64,000 bases of DNA from Rhizobium sp. TH2 (GTDB lineage Bacteria; Pseudomonadota; Alphaproteobacteria; Rhizobiales; Rhizobiaceae): assembly GCF_024707525.1 (NCBI RefSeq), contig NZ_CP062231.1, forward strand, positions 434,001 to 498,000. Reading direction: 5' to 3'. A program made the translations under genes and the position numbers. This document shows positions 9,575 to 19,629 of the stretch, piece by piece. Below the pieces are notes generated by a model. It saw only the letters and a list, made by a program, of their open reading frames with translations, had not been told where the DNA came from and made no database searches. The stretch's first letter is position 1, and every line of letters begins with the position of its first letter.

Positions 9575-9601
9575 ATTTATGTAAAGAGGCAAAGCATAAA
9601 T
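9575..9601. promoter_or_regulatory. Inverted repeat ATTTATG-N13-CATAAAT in the LysR/phnW intergenic region
   Basis: Perfect 7-base arms ATTTATG (9575-9581) and CATAAAT (9595-9601) flank 13 bases. The repeat lies 53 bases upstream of the LysR start and about 160 bases upstream of phnW, where an autoregulatory or activation site of the divergent LysR protein would be expected. No experimental motif was available for comparison. Confidence 0.5.
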
Positions 9602-9665
9602 TTGGAATGCGCTCAGCTTGAGAGCCACGAATCCCAACTGTGCCGCTGGGCATCAGTCGCATTGA

Positions 9666-9680
9666 ATAAGCAGGATCTAT
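9666..9680. promoter_or_regulatory. Near-match to ATAG-N7-CTAT before phnW
   Basis: ATAA-N7-CTAT, one base off the palindrome found at three promoters of the second phosphonate module. It lies 82-96 bases upstream of the phnW start. It may be a weak site for the same or a related LysR protein, or chance. Confidence 0.35.
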
Positions 9681-9761
9681 ACATTCATACAAAAGAACGA
9701 TTTTACATATATATGCCCAAGCCGCATTGTCATCGCCGACACTCCAACGCGAGGACAGACA

Positions 9762-10964
9762 ATGCCAAGCACAGCCTTCGAGAAACCAATCGCGCCGCTG
9801 GAATCACCAAGACTCGGCGAGCCCTATCTCCTGACGCCTGGCCCGCTCACCACAGCCTATGAAGTCAAGGAGGCAATGTTGCGGGACTGGGGTTCGTGGG
9901 ATGGCGATTTCCGCGCCATGACGGCCGATCTGCGGCGCCAGCTTCTTGATATTGCGGGCGATGAGAATGGCGAATTCGATTGCGTCCCCATGCAGGGCAG
10001 CGGCTCCTTCTCGGTCGAGGCGATGCTGGGCAGCTTCGTGCCGCGTGACGGCAAGGTGCTCGTGCTGATGAACGGCGCCTATGGCAAACGCATCGCCCAG
10101 ACGCTGGGCTATCTGGGCCGCGACCACGTCACGATCGACAAGGGCGACTACATGCCGCCGCGTGGCCCGGAAGTTGCAGCTATGCTCGATGCCGATCCGG
10201 CGATCACCCATGTCGTGATCGTTCACTGCGAGACCAGCTCCGGCATCCTCAACCCGCTGAAGGAGATTTCCGACATCGTCTACGCGCGTGGCCGGAAGCT
10301 GCTGGTGGATTCGATGAGCGCGTTCGGTGCCGTACCAGCCGGGATCGCCGACTTCCGCTACGAGGCGATCGTATCCTCAGCCAACAAATGCATCGAGGGT
10401 GTGCCGGGCTTCGGTTTCGTCATTGCCCGCAAGACCGAGCTCGAGGCCGCCAAGGGCCGCAGCCACTCGCTGAGCCTGGATATGCACGCGCAGTGGGATT
10501 ACATGAACAAGACCGGCCAGTGGCGCTTCACCCCGCCGACCCATGTCGTGGCCGCTTTCATGGAAGCGCTGCGCCTGCATCGTGAGGCGGGCGGTGTTGC
10601 CGGCCGAGGCGCGCGCTATGCACGCAACAGGGACGTGATGGTCGCCGGCATGCGGGAGGCGGGCTTCGAGACCCTGCTCGCCGATCAATGGCTTTCACCT
10701 ATCATCGTCACCTTCTTCAGCCCCGCTCACCCCGCCTTCGCCTTCGATCGCTTCTACGCGCTGATGAAGCAGAAGGGCTTCATCATCTATCCCGGCAAGC
10801 TCACGGTGGTGGACAGCTTCCGCATCGGCTGCATCGGCCGCATGGACGAGCATGTCATGCGCCGCGTGGTCGAAGCCGCCCGCAGCTCGTTGGGCGAAAT
10901 GGGGGTCGACAATGCCGCCCCTCCGGCGATTGCCCTTGAAGAACGCAGCCGTCTGGCCGCCTGA
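9762..10964 (+). CDS. phnW: 2-aminoethylphosphonate--pyruvate transaminase
   Basis: PLP-dependent aminotransferase of 400 residues that turns 2-aminoethylphosphonate plus pyruvate into phosphonoacetaldehyde plus alanine. It has the family start YLLTPGPLTT, the MQGSGSFSVEAML segment, VDSMSAFGA (cofactor Asp) and SSANKCIEGVPG with the PLP Lys. The GIILYPG-like block is present as GFIIYPGKLT. The ATG at 9762 is preceded by GAGGACAGACA. First gene of a phnW-phnA-phnY operon. The C-terminus extends about 30 residues past the usual end and is Ala-rich. Confidence 0.96.
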   Translation: MPSTAFEKPIAPLESPRLGEPYLLTPGPLTTAYEVKEAMLRDWGSWDGDFRAMTADLRRQLLDIAGDENGEFDCVPMQGSGSFSVEAMLGSFVPRDGKVLVLMNGAYGKRIAQTLGYLGRDHVTIDKGDYMPPRGPEVAAMLDADPAITHVVIVHCETSSGILNPLKEISDIVYARGRKLLVDSMSAFGAVPAGIADFRYEAIVSSANKCIEGVPGFGFVIARKTELEAAKGRSHSLSLDMHAQWDYMNKTGQWRFTPPTHVVAAFMEALRLHREAGGVAGRGARYARNRDVMVAGMREAGFETLLADQWLSPIIVTFFSPAHPAFAFDRFYALMKQKGFIIYPGKLTVVDSFRIGCIGRMDEHVMRRVVEAARSSLGEMGVDNAAPPAIALEERSRLAA

Positions 10965-10983
10965 ACGAAGAATGGAACTTTCG

Positions 10984-12252
10984 ATGAACCAAATGTCCAA
11001 GATCACCGCCAATCGCCGCACCTATCCCTGGCCGAACGTCCCCGCCATCGCCATCTGCCTCGACGGCTGCGAACCGGCCTATCTCGACGCGGCGATCGAA
11101 GCCGGCCTGATGCCCACGCTTGCCCGCATTCGGGCCACGGGCACCGAACGCACCGCGCTGAGCGTCATTCCGAGCTTCACCAATCCCAACAATCTGTCGA
11201 TCGCGACCGGCCGGCCGCCGGCGATTCACGGTATCTGCGGCAACTATCTCTATGAACCGCAGACCGGCAAGGAAGTGATGATGAACGACCCGCGCTTCCT
11301 GCGCGCGCCGACCGTATTCAAGGCTTTCTACGATGCTGGCGCGAAGGTCGCCATCGTCACGGCCAAGGACAAGCTTCGTGCGCTTCTCGGCCACGGGTTG
11401 AAGTTCGACGAAGGCAGGGCGGTATGTTTCTCCTCCGAAAAATCCGACACGTCCACAGAGGCTGAAAACGGCATCGAGAATGCGTCCGTATGGCTTGGCC
11501 TACCGGTTCCGGAAGTCTATTCCGCCGAACTGTCGGAATTCGTCTTCGCCGCCGGCGTGAAGCTGCTCAGGGAATTCCGCCCCGACGTCATGTATTTGAC
11601 CACGACGGACTATGTGCAGCACAAATACGCACCCGGGGTTCCCCAGGCCAACGCCTTCTACGAAATGTTCGACAAGTATCTGACCCAACTCGATGCGCTG
11701 GGCGCCGCGATCGTGGTCACCGCGGATCACGGGATGAAACCCAAGCACAAGGCTGATGGATCGCCCGACGTGATCTATGTCCAGGATCTGCTTGACGAAT
11801 GGCTGGGTAAGGATGCGGCCCGGGTCATTCTCCCGATCACGGATCCTTACGTCGTCCATCACGGCGCGCTCGGATCCTTTGCCACGGCCTATCTGCCTGA
11901 GGCTACGGACAAGGAGGAGATCATGGAGCGTCTCAAGGCCATCGAGGGCATCGACGTGGTTCTCTCCCGTCCCGAGGCCTGCGTTCGTTTCGAGCTTCCG
12001 GACGACCGCATCGGTGATATCGTCCTCATCTCCTCAGAGAACAAGACACTGGGCACCAGCGAACACCGCCATGACCTGGCAGCGCTCAATGAGCCGCTTC
12101 GCTCGCATGGCGGCCTCACGGAGCAGCAGGTGCCGTTCATCGCCAACCGCAAGCTTCCCGAACTTCTGTCGGCGGGCACGCTGCGGAACTTCGATGCCTT
12201 CTACTATGCGCTCGTCGCGGCGGCACAGCCGGTACAGGCCGGGAGCGTATGA
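10984..12252 (+). CDS. phnA: Phosphonoacetate hydrolase, copy 1
   Basis: Zinc-dependent alkaline-phosphatase-superfamily hydrolase (422 residues) that splits phosphonoacetate into acetate and phosphate. Metal-site segments are visible: AICLDGCEP (Asp), PSFTNPNN (nucleophile Thr), TTDYVQHK (Asp and His), VVTADHGM (Asp, His) and RSHGG (His). The ATG at 10984 (MNQMSK) was preferred to 10972 because the second copy starts with the same MNQMS and both have a similar GGAA-type ribosome-binding site. Its stop overlaps the next start (ATGA). Confidence 0.95.
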   Translation: MNQMSKITANRRTYPWPNVPAIAICLDGCEPAYLDAAIEAGLMPTLARIRATGTERTALSVIPSFTNPNNLSIATGRPPAIHGICGNYLYEPQTGKEVMMNDPRFLRAPTVFKAFYDAGAKVAIVTAKDKLRALLGHGLKFDEGRAVCFSSEKSDTSTEAENGIENASVWLGLPVPEVYSAELSEFVFAAGVKLLREFRPDVMYLTTTDYVQHKYAPGVPQANAFYEMFDKYLTQLDALGAAIVVTADHGMKPKHKADGSPDVIYVQDLLDEWLGKDAARVILPITDPYVVHHGALGSFATAYLPEATDKEEIMERLKAIEGIDVVLSRPEACVRFELPDDRIGDIVLISSENKTLGTSEHRHDLAALNEPLRSHGGLTEQQVPFIANRKLPELLSAGTLRNFDAFYYALVAAAQPVQAGSV

Positions 12253-14006
12253 TGACCAGGATGGAGACGAAGTTCGCGGTCCGCCATGAACCTATGCGGA
12301 TCGCCGGCCAGGCCGTGAATGCCGATGCCGTGATAGAGGTGCGCTACCCCTGGAATGATGCCGTCATCGGCACCGTCCCCGCCGGCAACGCTGAACATGC
12401 GCGCAAGGCTTTCGAGATTGCCGCGGCCTATCAGCCGAAGCTGACCCGCTACGAGCGGCAGCGCATCCTGCTCAGGGCTGCCGAACTTCTCGTCGCCCGC
12501 AAGGAGGAGATTTCCGATCTCATCACGCTGGAACTCGGTATTTCCAAGCAGGACTCGCTCTACGAGGTGGGCCGTGCCTTCGACGTGCTGACGCTCTCAG
12601 GCCAGATGTGCATTCACGACGACGGCGAGATCTTTTCCTGTGATCTCACACCGCACGGCAAGGCTCGCAAGATCTTCACCACCCGCGAGCCGCTGACCGC
12701 GATCTCGGCGATCACGCCTTTCAACCATCCGCTCAACATGGTCGCGCACAAGATAGCGCCGGCGGTCGCGACGAACAATTGCGTAGTGCTGAAGCCGACG
12801 GAACTGACCCCGATGACGGCGCTGGTCTTCGCCGACATTCTCTACGAGGCCGGCCTGCCGCCGGAAATGCTATCGGTTGTCACTGGCTGGCCGGGCGATA
12901 TCGGCATGGAGATGATCACAAATCCGAATTTCGACCTCATCACCTTCACGGGCAGCGTGCCCGTCGGCAAGCTGATCGCGGCCCACGCCCATTATAAGCG
13001 CCAAGTGCTGGAACTCGGCGGCAATGATCCGCTGATCATCCTCAACGACCTCTCGGACGATGATCTCGCCAGGGCAGCCGACCTCGCGGTAGCGGGGGCG
13101 ACGAAGAATTCCGGCCAGCGCTGCACGGCGGTCAAGCGCATACTCTGCCAGGAGCGCGTCGCCGACCGCTTCGTGCCGCTGGTGCTGGAGCGGGCGAAGA
13201 AGTTGAAATTCGGCGATCCCATGGATCGCTCGACCGATCTAGGGACCGTGGTGCATGCCCGCGCGGCAGAAATTTTCGAGGTCCGCGTCCATAAGGCAGC
13301 CGAGGCCGGCGCCGAAATCCTTTACGACCCCGGCCGCCAGGGTGCGCTGCTTCCGCCCATCGTTGTCGATCGGGTGCCGCATTCAAGCGAACTCGTCATG
13401 GAGGAGACCTTTGCGCCGATCATCCCGATCGTCAGGGCTCCCGATGACGACGAGGCCCTGATCGCGCTCTCCAACTCCACCGCCTTTGGCCTGTCCTCCG
13501 GCGTCTGCACCAATGATTTCCGGCGGATCGTCGTCATGAACCATGGCGTCATCGAACAGGTGGGGTCGCCGACCGAAATCTACCGCAATCCGAAATCGCT
13601 TTTCGTCGCCGATTTCATCGGCGAGACCAACCAGTTCGCGGCAACTGTGGTGACGGATGGGCAGGTGCGGGTTGGCCAGTCGGATTTCTCTTCGCCGACC
13701 GCCGGCTTCGCGATCGGTGACACGGTAACGGCCGTGGTGCGACCGGTAGACATCATTCCCTATGGCGCCGACGCGCGTGCCATCGCAACCTCCCATCGGC
13801 AGAACCTGATCGACGCCGAGATACATGAGATGGAATTCATGGGCATGTTCTGGCGCACGCGGCTGGCGGCGCCCAGGCTGGGCGACAGAACACTTGTCGC
13901 CGACTTCTCGATCAATGCCGTTCGCCGTTTGAGCATCGAGACTGGTGGCGTGATTCAGGTGGATATTCCGAGCGATCGCCTGCTTCTCTATCCCAGGAGC
14001 GCGTGA
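12249..14006 (+). pseudogene. In-frame chimera: phnY dehydrogenase front fused to ABC ATPase tail
   Basis: One open frame of 585 codons. Residues 1 to about 426 are phosphonoacetaldehyde dehydrogenase (ALDH fold: [20 protein letters not shown], catalytic Cys in [11 protein letters not shown]), closely matching phnY copy 2 in this window. At NDFRR, near base 13526, the match stops. From [22 protein letters not shown] to the end it is the C-terminal part of a spermidine/AEP-type ABC ATPase, with the TOBE-like region, as in PhnT. The last 60 or so dehydrogenase residues, any intervening binding-protein gene, and the ATPase Walker A/B and signature motifs are absent. Best read as a deletion joining two genes, leaving no working ATPase; dehydrogenase activity is doubtful. 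Confidence 0.85.
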
Positions 14007-14007
14007 A

Positions 14008-16014
14008 GTGACCTACACGATCGACCATGTGCCGCCTTACACGAGCCTGCGCCAGGAAACCTCGCCGGACGACAGGATCAAAGTCGGATTCATGGCGGTC
14101 ATCGGGCTTTATCTGGTCATCGCGCTCGCGGCGCCGCTCCTCCTCATGCTGTCCAAGTCACTCTCGACCTACAAGTTCGATCTCGCCACGTATGAATTCC
14201 AGGTCAGCGACGAAACCGGCGGCAACTGGTCGCCGGTCGTCACCGCCGAAGCGCTCAATCAGCAGACGGAAGCCGTCTCCGGTCAGGAACTGTCCACCAA
14301 TTCCGACGGACGACTGGCTGTGACCAAGTTCTTCCCGGACTTCAAGTTCCGTAGCCCCGTGCATTACCGCATTCGGGGTATGACGGACGACACGGCCTTT
14401 CTCGTGGGCTCCAAGCTGGAGAAGGGAGCCGAGTGGCGCGACTACGACTCCGCCACATTCCGACGGGTCATGCTGCGGCCATCGAGGAGCCTCGGCTTCG
14501 AGAATTTCGCCACATATTTTTCGACCCCAGCCCTTGCCCGGTCGATCTATAACTCGGTCCTCATGGCGTCGATCAGCACCGTCATAACGATATCGATCGC
14601 CTTCGCGCTGGCCTTGGCGCTTACCCGCAGTTGCATGCCCTTCAAAGGCCTGTTCCGGGGCATATTGACGGTGCCGATTCTCGTTCCCTCGCTGTTACCC
14701 GGCATCGCGCTCGTCTATCTTTTTGGCAACCAGGGCGTCTTCAAAGACATTTTAATGGGGCACTCCATCTATGGTCCCATCGGCATCGTCATCGGTTCGG
14801 TGTTCTTCACTCTGCCGCATGCTTTCCTGATCATCCTGACGGCGTTGTCGGTTGCCGATGCGCGGCACTACGAGGCCGCTGCCTCGCTCAAGGCCAGCAA
14901 GTGGCGCACATTCACGACGGTGACGGTGCCCGGGGCACGCTATGGCATCGTCTCGGCGGCTTTCGTCGTCTTCACGCTCGTCATCACGGATTTCGGCCTG
15001 CCCAAGGTGATCGGCGGCCAATACGGCATGCTTGCGGTCGATATCTACAAGCAGGTCATCGGCCAGCAGAATTTCGAGATGGGCGCGGTCGTCTCCGTGA
15101 TCCTGTTGCTGCCGGCAGTCCTGGCCTTCGCCGTCGATCGAAAGATGCAGAAACGTCAGGTGGCTTTGCTCTCCGCGCGTGCGGTGCCCTACGTCCCGAA
15201 GCCCAATCCGCGTGCCGATTATCTGAGTCTGGCCTTCTGTATCCTGGTCAGTCTGTTCATTCTCGGCATGATTGCGATGTGCCAGATAGCGGCGGTCGTC
15301 AAATTCTGGCCCTATGATCTGACACTGACGCTGAAAAACTTCGCCTTCGACCTGATGGACGGCGGAGGCTGGGCTGCCTATGTAAACTCCATCCAGCTGG
15401 CGCTGCTGACGGCACTCTTCGGCTCTACCGTAGTGTTCGCCGGCGCCTATATGGTCGAGAAGGCCGATGGCTTCCGCTTTGCCCGCAACCTCTTCCATTT
15501 CCTCGCAATGATGCCCATGGCGGTGCCAGGAATGGTTCTCGGCCTTGCCTATATCTTCTTCTTCAACAATCCGGCGAACCCGCTCAACTCCATCTACGGC
15601 ACGATGACAATCCTCGTCGTCTGCACCGTGGCGCATTTCTACACCGTCGCTCACCTGACCGCGCTGACGGCGCTGAAACAGATGGACTCGGAATTCGAAT
15701 CCGTCGCGGCCTCGCTCAAGCAACCCTTCCACAGATTGTTCTTTCGCGTCACCGTGCCGGTCTGCCTGCCGGCCATTCTCAACATTGCCAGTTACCTGTT
15801 CGTCAATGCCATGACGACGGTTTCCGCAGTGGTATTCCTGTATTCCACCGATACCAAGCTGGCCTCGGTCGCAGTGCTGAACATGGACGACGCAGGCGAC
15901 ATCGCGCCGGCTGCCGCGATGGGCATGATGATCTTCTATACGAATGTCGCCGCCAAGCTCATCCATGCCCTGATCGCCCGCCGCCTTCTCGCGCGCACGC
16001 AGGCCTGGCGTTAG
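14008..16014 (+). CDS. Double-length ABC permease, 2-aminoethylphosphonate type
   Basis: Membrane protein of 668 residues with two tandem permease domains (about 180-390 and 460-665), each ending in an EAA-type loop (EAAASLKASKWRTFTTVTVPG and ESVAASLKQPFHRLFFRVTVP). Such fused permeases occur in putative 2-AEP and iron ABC importers. An N-terminal helix is followed by a soluble stretch before the first permease domain. GTG start at 14008, two bases after the chimera stop, with AGGAG at about 13994. Its ATPase partner is reduced to a tail fused to phnY and no binding protein is encoded beside it, so the importer is probably inactive unless partners exist elsewhere. Confidence 0.85.
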   Translation: MTYTIDHVPPYTSLRQETSPDDRIKVGFMAVIGLYLVIALAAPLLLMLSKSLSTYKFDLATYEFQVSDETGGNWSPVVTAEALNQQTEAVSGQELSTNSDGRLAVTKFFPDFKFRSPVHYRIRGMTDDTAFLVGSKLEKGAEWRDYDSATFRRVMLRPSRSLGFENFATYFSTPALARSIYNSVLMASISTVITISIAFALALALTRSCMPFKGLFRGILTVPILVPSLLPGIALVYLFGNQGVFKDILMGHSIYGPIGIVIGSVFFTLPHAFLIILTALSVADARHYEAAASLKASKWRTFTTVTVPGARYGIVSAAFVVFTLVITDFGLPKVIGGQYGMLAVDIYKQVIGQQNFEMGAVVSVILLLPAVLAFAVDRKMQKRQVALLSARAVPYVPKPNPRADYLSLAFCILVSLFILGMIAMCQIAAVVKFWPYDLTLTLKNFAFDLMDGGGWAAYVNSIQLALLTALFGSTVVFAGAYMVEKADGFRFARNLFHFLAMMPMAVPGMVLGLAYIFFFNNPANPLNSIYGTMTILVVCTVAHFYTVAHLTALTALKQMDSEFESVAASLKQPFHRLFFRVTVPVCLPAILNIASYLFVNAMTTVSAVVFLYSTDTKLASVAVLNMDDAGDIAPAAAMGMMIFYTNVAAKLIHALIARRLLARTQAWR

Positions 16015-16071
16015 CCGGTATCGGCGCCGGGTGTTGTTGCCGGCAATCCTCGTGGGGCGTGGCATCAAAAA

Positions 16072-16086
16072 GTTACATTATATAAC
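16072..16086. promoter_or_regulatory. Palindrome GTTACATTATATAAC, possible DeoR operator
   Basis: 15-base near-palindrome in the 168-base gap before the DeoR gene. A related sequence, read on the other strand as GTTACAAAATATTAC, lies just after the DeoR gene at 16987-17001, before the FAD/GcvT gene. Two related sites flanking a regulator gene suggest its operators. Confidence 0.5.
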
Positions 16087-16182
16087 AAAACTGCGTGCAG
16101 TTGGTGCCAATTCGCTGCAAATCCATGGGTTTTGCTGTATAGAGTGAGGCGCTTTTCGCTCCGTCTTGTAAAAAAGACGAAA

Positions 16183-16980
16183 ATGATCACAAATGATGCC
16201 ATGTCAGACGCTTCTAACACCAGAGCCCTTGCCCCGCGCCGCCATGGCGAGATCCTTCGCCGATTGGCTGCGGATGGTACGGTCAGCATCACCGCGCTGG
16301 CCGACTTCTTCGACGTGTCCCGACAGACCATCCGCCGCGACCTGAGGCATCTGGCGGATCGCGGCGAGCTTGATCTCGTTCATGGAGGCGCCACACTCTT
16401 CGAGCCGACGGAAGCGGCCTTCACGGAGCGTCGCGAGGAGAACGCCGCGGCAAAAGCCGCGATCGGCCGCGCCGCTGCGGGTCTAGTGCGCGACGGCATG
16501 GTGGTCTTTCTCGACTCGGGGACGACGACCCTCGCGGTGGCCCATGCGCTGACGCAATTGAAAAATCTGACGATTTGTACAACTTCGCTATCCATTGCCC
16601 TGCAGATGTGCCGCCAGCCGCTCGTGCGCGTGCACATGCTCGGCGGCGAGATCGACCCGGCGGAGGAAGCAGCTGTCGGCATAGACGCGCTGGAGGCGAT
16701 CAATCATTTCCGGGTGGATGTGGCGTTTCTCGGGGGCGGCGGACTGTCGCCAGACGGCGAGGTGACGGATTTTACCCGCAACGGCGCCGAGCAGCGTTCC
16801 CGCATGATCGCGATGGCGGCCAGGGCCTATTTCGTGCTCGACAGTTCCAAGTTCGGCCGGCTGACGCCCCTTCGCATCCCACGCTTCGAACTGGCGGCCG
16901 GCGTGATCGTCGATACCAGGCCGCCGCAGGCGATCTGCGAGGCACTTGAGCGAAAAGGCCCCGCTCTGATCACTTCGTGA
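16183..16980 (+). CDS. DeoR/GlpR-family transcriptional regulator
   Basis: A 265-residue repressor: winged helix with the DeoR signature (RRHGEILRRLAADGTVSITALADFFDVSRQTIRRDLRHL), then a sugar-phosphate sensor domain (FLDSGTTTLAVAHAL, AFLGGGGLSPDGEVTDF, LDSSKFGR). These domains usually bind a phosphorylated small molecule. ATG 16183 (MITNDAMSD) was chosen; ATG 16201 is an alternative and neither has a strong ribosome-binding site. Same strand as, and 88 bases before, the FAD/GcvT gene, which it may control. Confidence 0.88.
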   Translation: MITNDAMSDASNTRALAPRRHGEILRRLAADGTVSITALADFFDVSRQTIRRDLRHLADRGELDLVHGGATLFEPTEAAFTERREENAAAKAAIGRAAAGLVRDGMVVFLDSGTTTLAVAHALTQLKNLTICTTSLSIALQMCRQPLVRVHMLGGEIDPAEEAAVGIDALEAINHFRVDVAFLGGGGLSPDGEVTDFTRNGAEQRSRMIAMAARAYFVLDSSKFGRLTPLRIPRFELAAGVIVDTRPPQAICEALERKGPALITS

Positions 16981-16986
16981 CAAAAT

Positions 16987-17001
16987 GTAATATTTTGTAA
17001 C
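16987..17001. promoter_or_regulatory. Palindromic GTAATATTTTGTAAC, possible DeoR operator
   Basis: Imperfect palindrome inside a longer AT-rich run with repeated TTTTGT/ACAAAA units, between the DeoR stop and the FAD/GcvT start. It resembles the site at 16072-16086 on the opposite strand. Probably controls the downstream gene. Confidence 0.5.
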
Positions 17002-17068
17002 ATTTTGTCTTGTTATTTCCGCCCTCCTTGTTATGGTTCGGCCTTCAATCTTTTTGGGAGGTCGTTTC

Positions 17069-19518
17069 ATGGTGCAGAATTTTCCAACGCAGGCGCAGGT
17101 CGTCATCATCGGGGGCGGCATCATCGGCTGCTCGGTCGCCTATCATCTGACCAAGCTCGGCTGGAAGGATGTGGTGCTGCTGGAGCAAGGCCAGCTGAGC
17201 GGCGGCACGACCTGGCACGCCGCGGGTCTTGTCGGCCAGTTGCGCAGCCATGCCAACATGACCAGCCTAATCAAATACTCGACACAGCTTTATACCGAGC
17301 TGGAAGCCGGGACGGGTCTTGCGACCGGCTGGAAGAATTGCGGTTCGGTCTCCGTGGCGCGTACCGCTGACAGAATGACGGTGCTCAAACGCACGGCCGC
17401 GTCGGCCCGGGCGCAGGGCGTGGCGATCGAAGTGATCTCGCCGAAGGAAGCGCAGGATCTCTGGCCGGTCATGGCGATCGACGATCTGGTCGGCGCAGTC
17501 TGGCTGCCGGGCGACGGCAAGGCCAACCCCACCGATCTGACGCAATCGCTCGCCAAGGGTGCCCGCAGCCGCGGCGCTCGCATCCTCGAGCGGGTACGCG
17601 TCACCGGCATTGCTGTGACGAACGGTGCAGTCACCGGCGTGGAAACGGATCAAGGCGCCATTTCGGCCGAAATCGTAGTCAATTGCGCCGGCCAGTGGGC
17701 GCGCAAGGTCGGCCAGATGTGCGGCGTATCGGTGCCGCTCCATTCGGCGGAGCACATGTATATCGTCACCGGCAAAATCGAGGGTGTGCACCCCGACCTT
17801 CCGGTGATGCGCGATCCGGACGGTTATATTTATTTCAAGGAGGAGGTCGGCGGTCTCGTCATGGGTGGCTTCGAGCCGGAGGCGAAGCCGTGGGGCATGC
17901 AGGGCATTCCTGATGATTTCGAATTCGCGCTTCTCCCGGACGACTGGGATCAGTTCGAGATCCTGATGCAAAGCGCGCTGCACCGCGTGCCGCAGCTTGC
18001 GACGAGCGAGGTCAAGAAGTTCTACAATGGCCCGGAAAGCTTTACGCCGGATAACAACTTCCTTCTCGGCGAGGCGCCGGAACTGAAGAATTCTACGTCG
18101 GAGCGGGCTTCAACTCGATGGGCATCGCGAGTGCTGGCGGCGCAGGCAGAGCCCTGGCGGAATGGATCGTCAACGGCGCGCCCACTATGGACCTGTGGCC
18201 GGTGGATATCAGCCGTTTCGCGCCCTTCAACAACAATCCGCGCTGGCTGCACGATCGCATCAAGGAGACGCTCGGGCTGCACTATGCCATGCCCTGGCCG
18301 AACCGGGAGCTGGATACCGCGCGGCCGTTCCGCCGTTCGCCGCTCTATGATCGGCTCGCCGCCAAGGGCGCCTGCTTTGGTTCGAAAATGGGATGGGAGC
18401 GTGCCAACTGGTTTGCTCGTGATGGAGAGAAACCTGTGACGGAGTACGCCTTTGGCCGTCAGAACTGGCACGAGGCGGTCAAGCGCGAAATGAAGGCAGT
18501 GCGCGAAGCGGCCGGCCTTTTCGACCAGACATCTTTTGCCAAGCTTCTGGTTCAGGGGCGCGATGCCGCCGGGGTATTGAACCGCATCTGTGCTGCGGAG
18601 ATCGATGTCGAGATCGGCCGGTCGGTCTATACAGGCCTCTTGAACGAGCGCGGCGGCTATGAAAGCGATCTGACCGTGATGCGGCTCGCCGCGGATCGCT
18701 TTCTTCTCGTCACCGGTTCGGCGCAGGCAGTCCACGATGCCGCCTGGATCCGCAAGCACATACCTCACGACGCGAATGCAACGCTCACAGACGTCACGTC
18801 GGCCTATTCGGTTCTGGCGCTCATGGGGCCGCGATCGCGGGACATTCTCGAACGGCTCACCTCCGCGGACCTCTCGAATACCGGGTTTCCCTTCGCGACG
18901 ATACGCGAGATCGACGTGGGCTATGCCACCACTTACGCGAACCGCATGACCTATGTCGGCGAACTGGGTTGGGAGCTGATCGTGCCGGCGGAGTTTGCCG
19001 TCGGCGTCTACGAGGCCCTGCACGAGGCGGGTTGCGACCTAGGGCTCGCCGATTGCGGCTACTATGCTTTGGATGCCTTGCGGCTGGAGAAGGGCTATCG
19101 CGCCTGGAGCCGCGAATTGACGCCCGATATCAACCCTTACGAAGCGGGCCTTGCCTTCGCGGTCTCACTCGACAAGCCGGGTGGTTTCATCGGCCGCGAT
19201 GCCCTCGTAGCGGCAAAGGCGAAAGGCGTGCCTTCACGGCGCATCGTGCAGCTTACATTGGATGACGCCCTGCCGATGCTGTGGGGCGGTGAATTGATCC
19301 TTCGGGATGGTCAGCCGGTCGGAGAAGTGCGCTCGGCGGCCTACGGCCACACGCTCGGCCACTCCGTCGCGCTCGGCCTCATCGAACAGCATTCGGCCAT
19401 CGACAAGGACTTCCTGCTCAACGGCCGCTTCGAGATCGATCTCGCCGGCGAACGGTTTGCGGCGACGGTCCATCTCTCCCCGGCCTATGATCCGAAAGCG
19501 CTCCGCGTCAAAGTCTAA
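17069..19518 (+). pseudogene. FAD-dependent dehydrogenase with GcvT domain (sarcosine/dimethylglycine type), frameshifted
   Basis: ATG 17069 follows GGGAGGTCGTTTC. The N-terminal FAD domain is clear (VVIIGGGIIGCSVAYHL, GGTTWHAAGLVGQLR, MGGFEPEAKPWG). At 18089-18093 the codons should read AAT-TTC-TAC but only two T remain, so the frame shifts by one. The homology resumes one frame over (FNSMGIASAGGAGRALAEWI) and runs through the middle and folate-binding GcvT domains to 19518 (about 816 residues if repaired). The original frame ends uselessly at 18439. Such enzymes oxidatively demethylate N-methyl amines with tetrahydrofolate. Between two phosphonate modules the substrate could be an N-methylated aminophosphonate, which is inference. 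A sequencing error is possible. Confidence 0.85.
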
Positions 19519-19537
19519 CGGTACGGATCCATGGTTC

Positions 19538-19563
19538 GGGACGGCAGATGCTTCTGCCGTCCC
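19538..19563. terminator. Hairpin between converging genes
   Basis: GGGACGGCAG, a 6-base loop, then CTGCCGTCCC form a perfect 10-bp stem 20 bases after the FAD/GcvT stop and before the convergent phnY2 stop. There is no T-run, so it could serve as a bidirectional terminator or transcript end stabiliser. Confidence 0.55.
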
Positions 19564-19629
19564 GGGGCTGCAATTGGCAAGACCGATTGGACATCACGCT
19601 CTATTCGCGTGTCGTCCTGACGGCCGACT

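Noticed and set aside
14752..16068. Minus-strand open frame of 438 codons opposite the permease
   Set aside because: His/Asp/Arg-rich shadow composition; the plus-strand permease is unmistakable.
18080..18110. Programmed frameshift in the FAD/GcvT gene
   Set aside because: There is no slippery heptamer or stem after the site; a single missing T restores the protein fully, so a mutation or read error is simpler.
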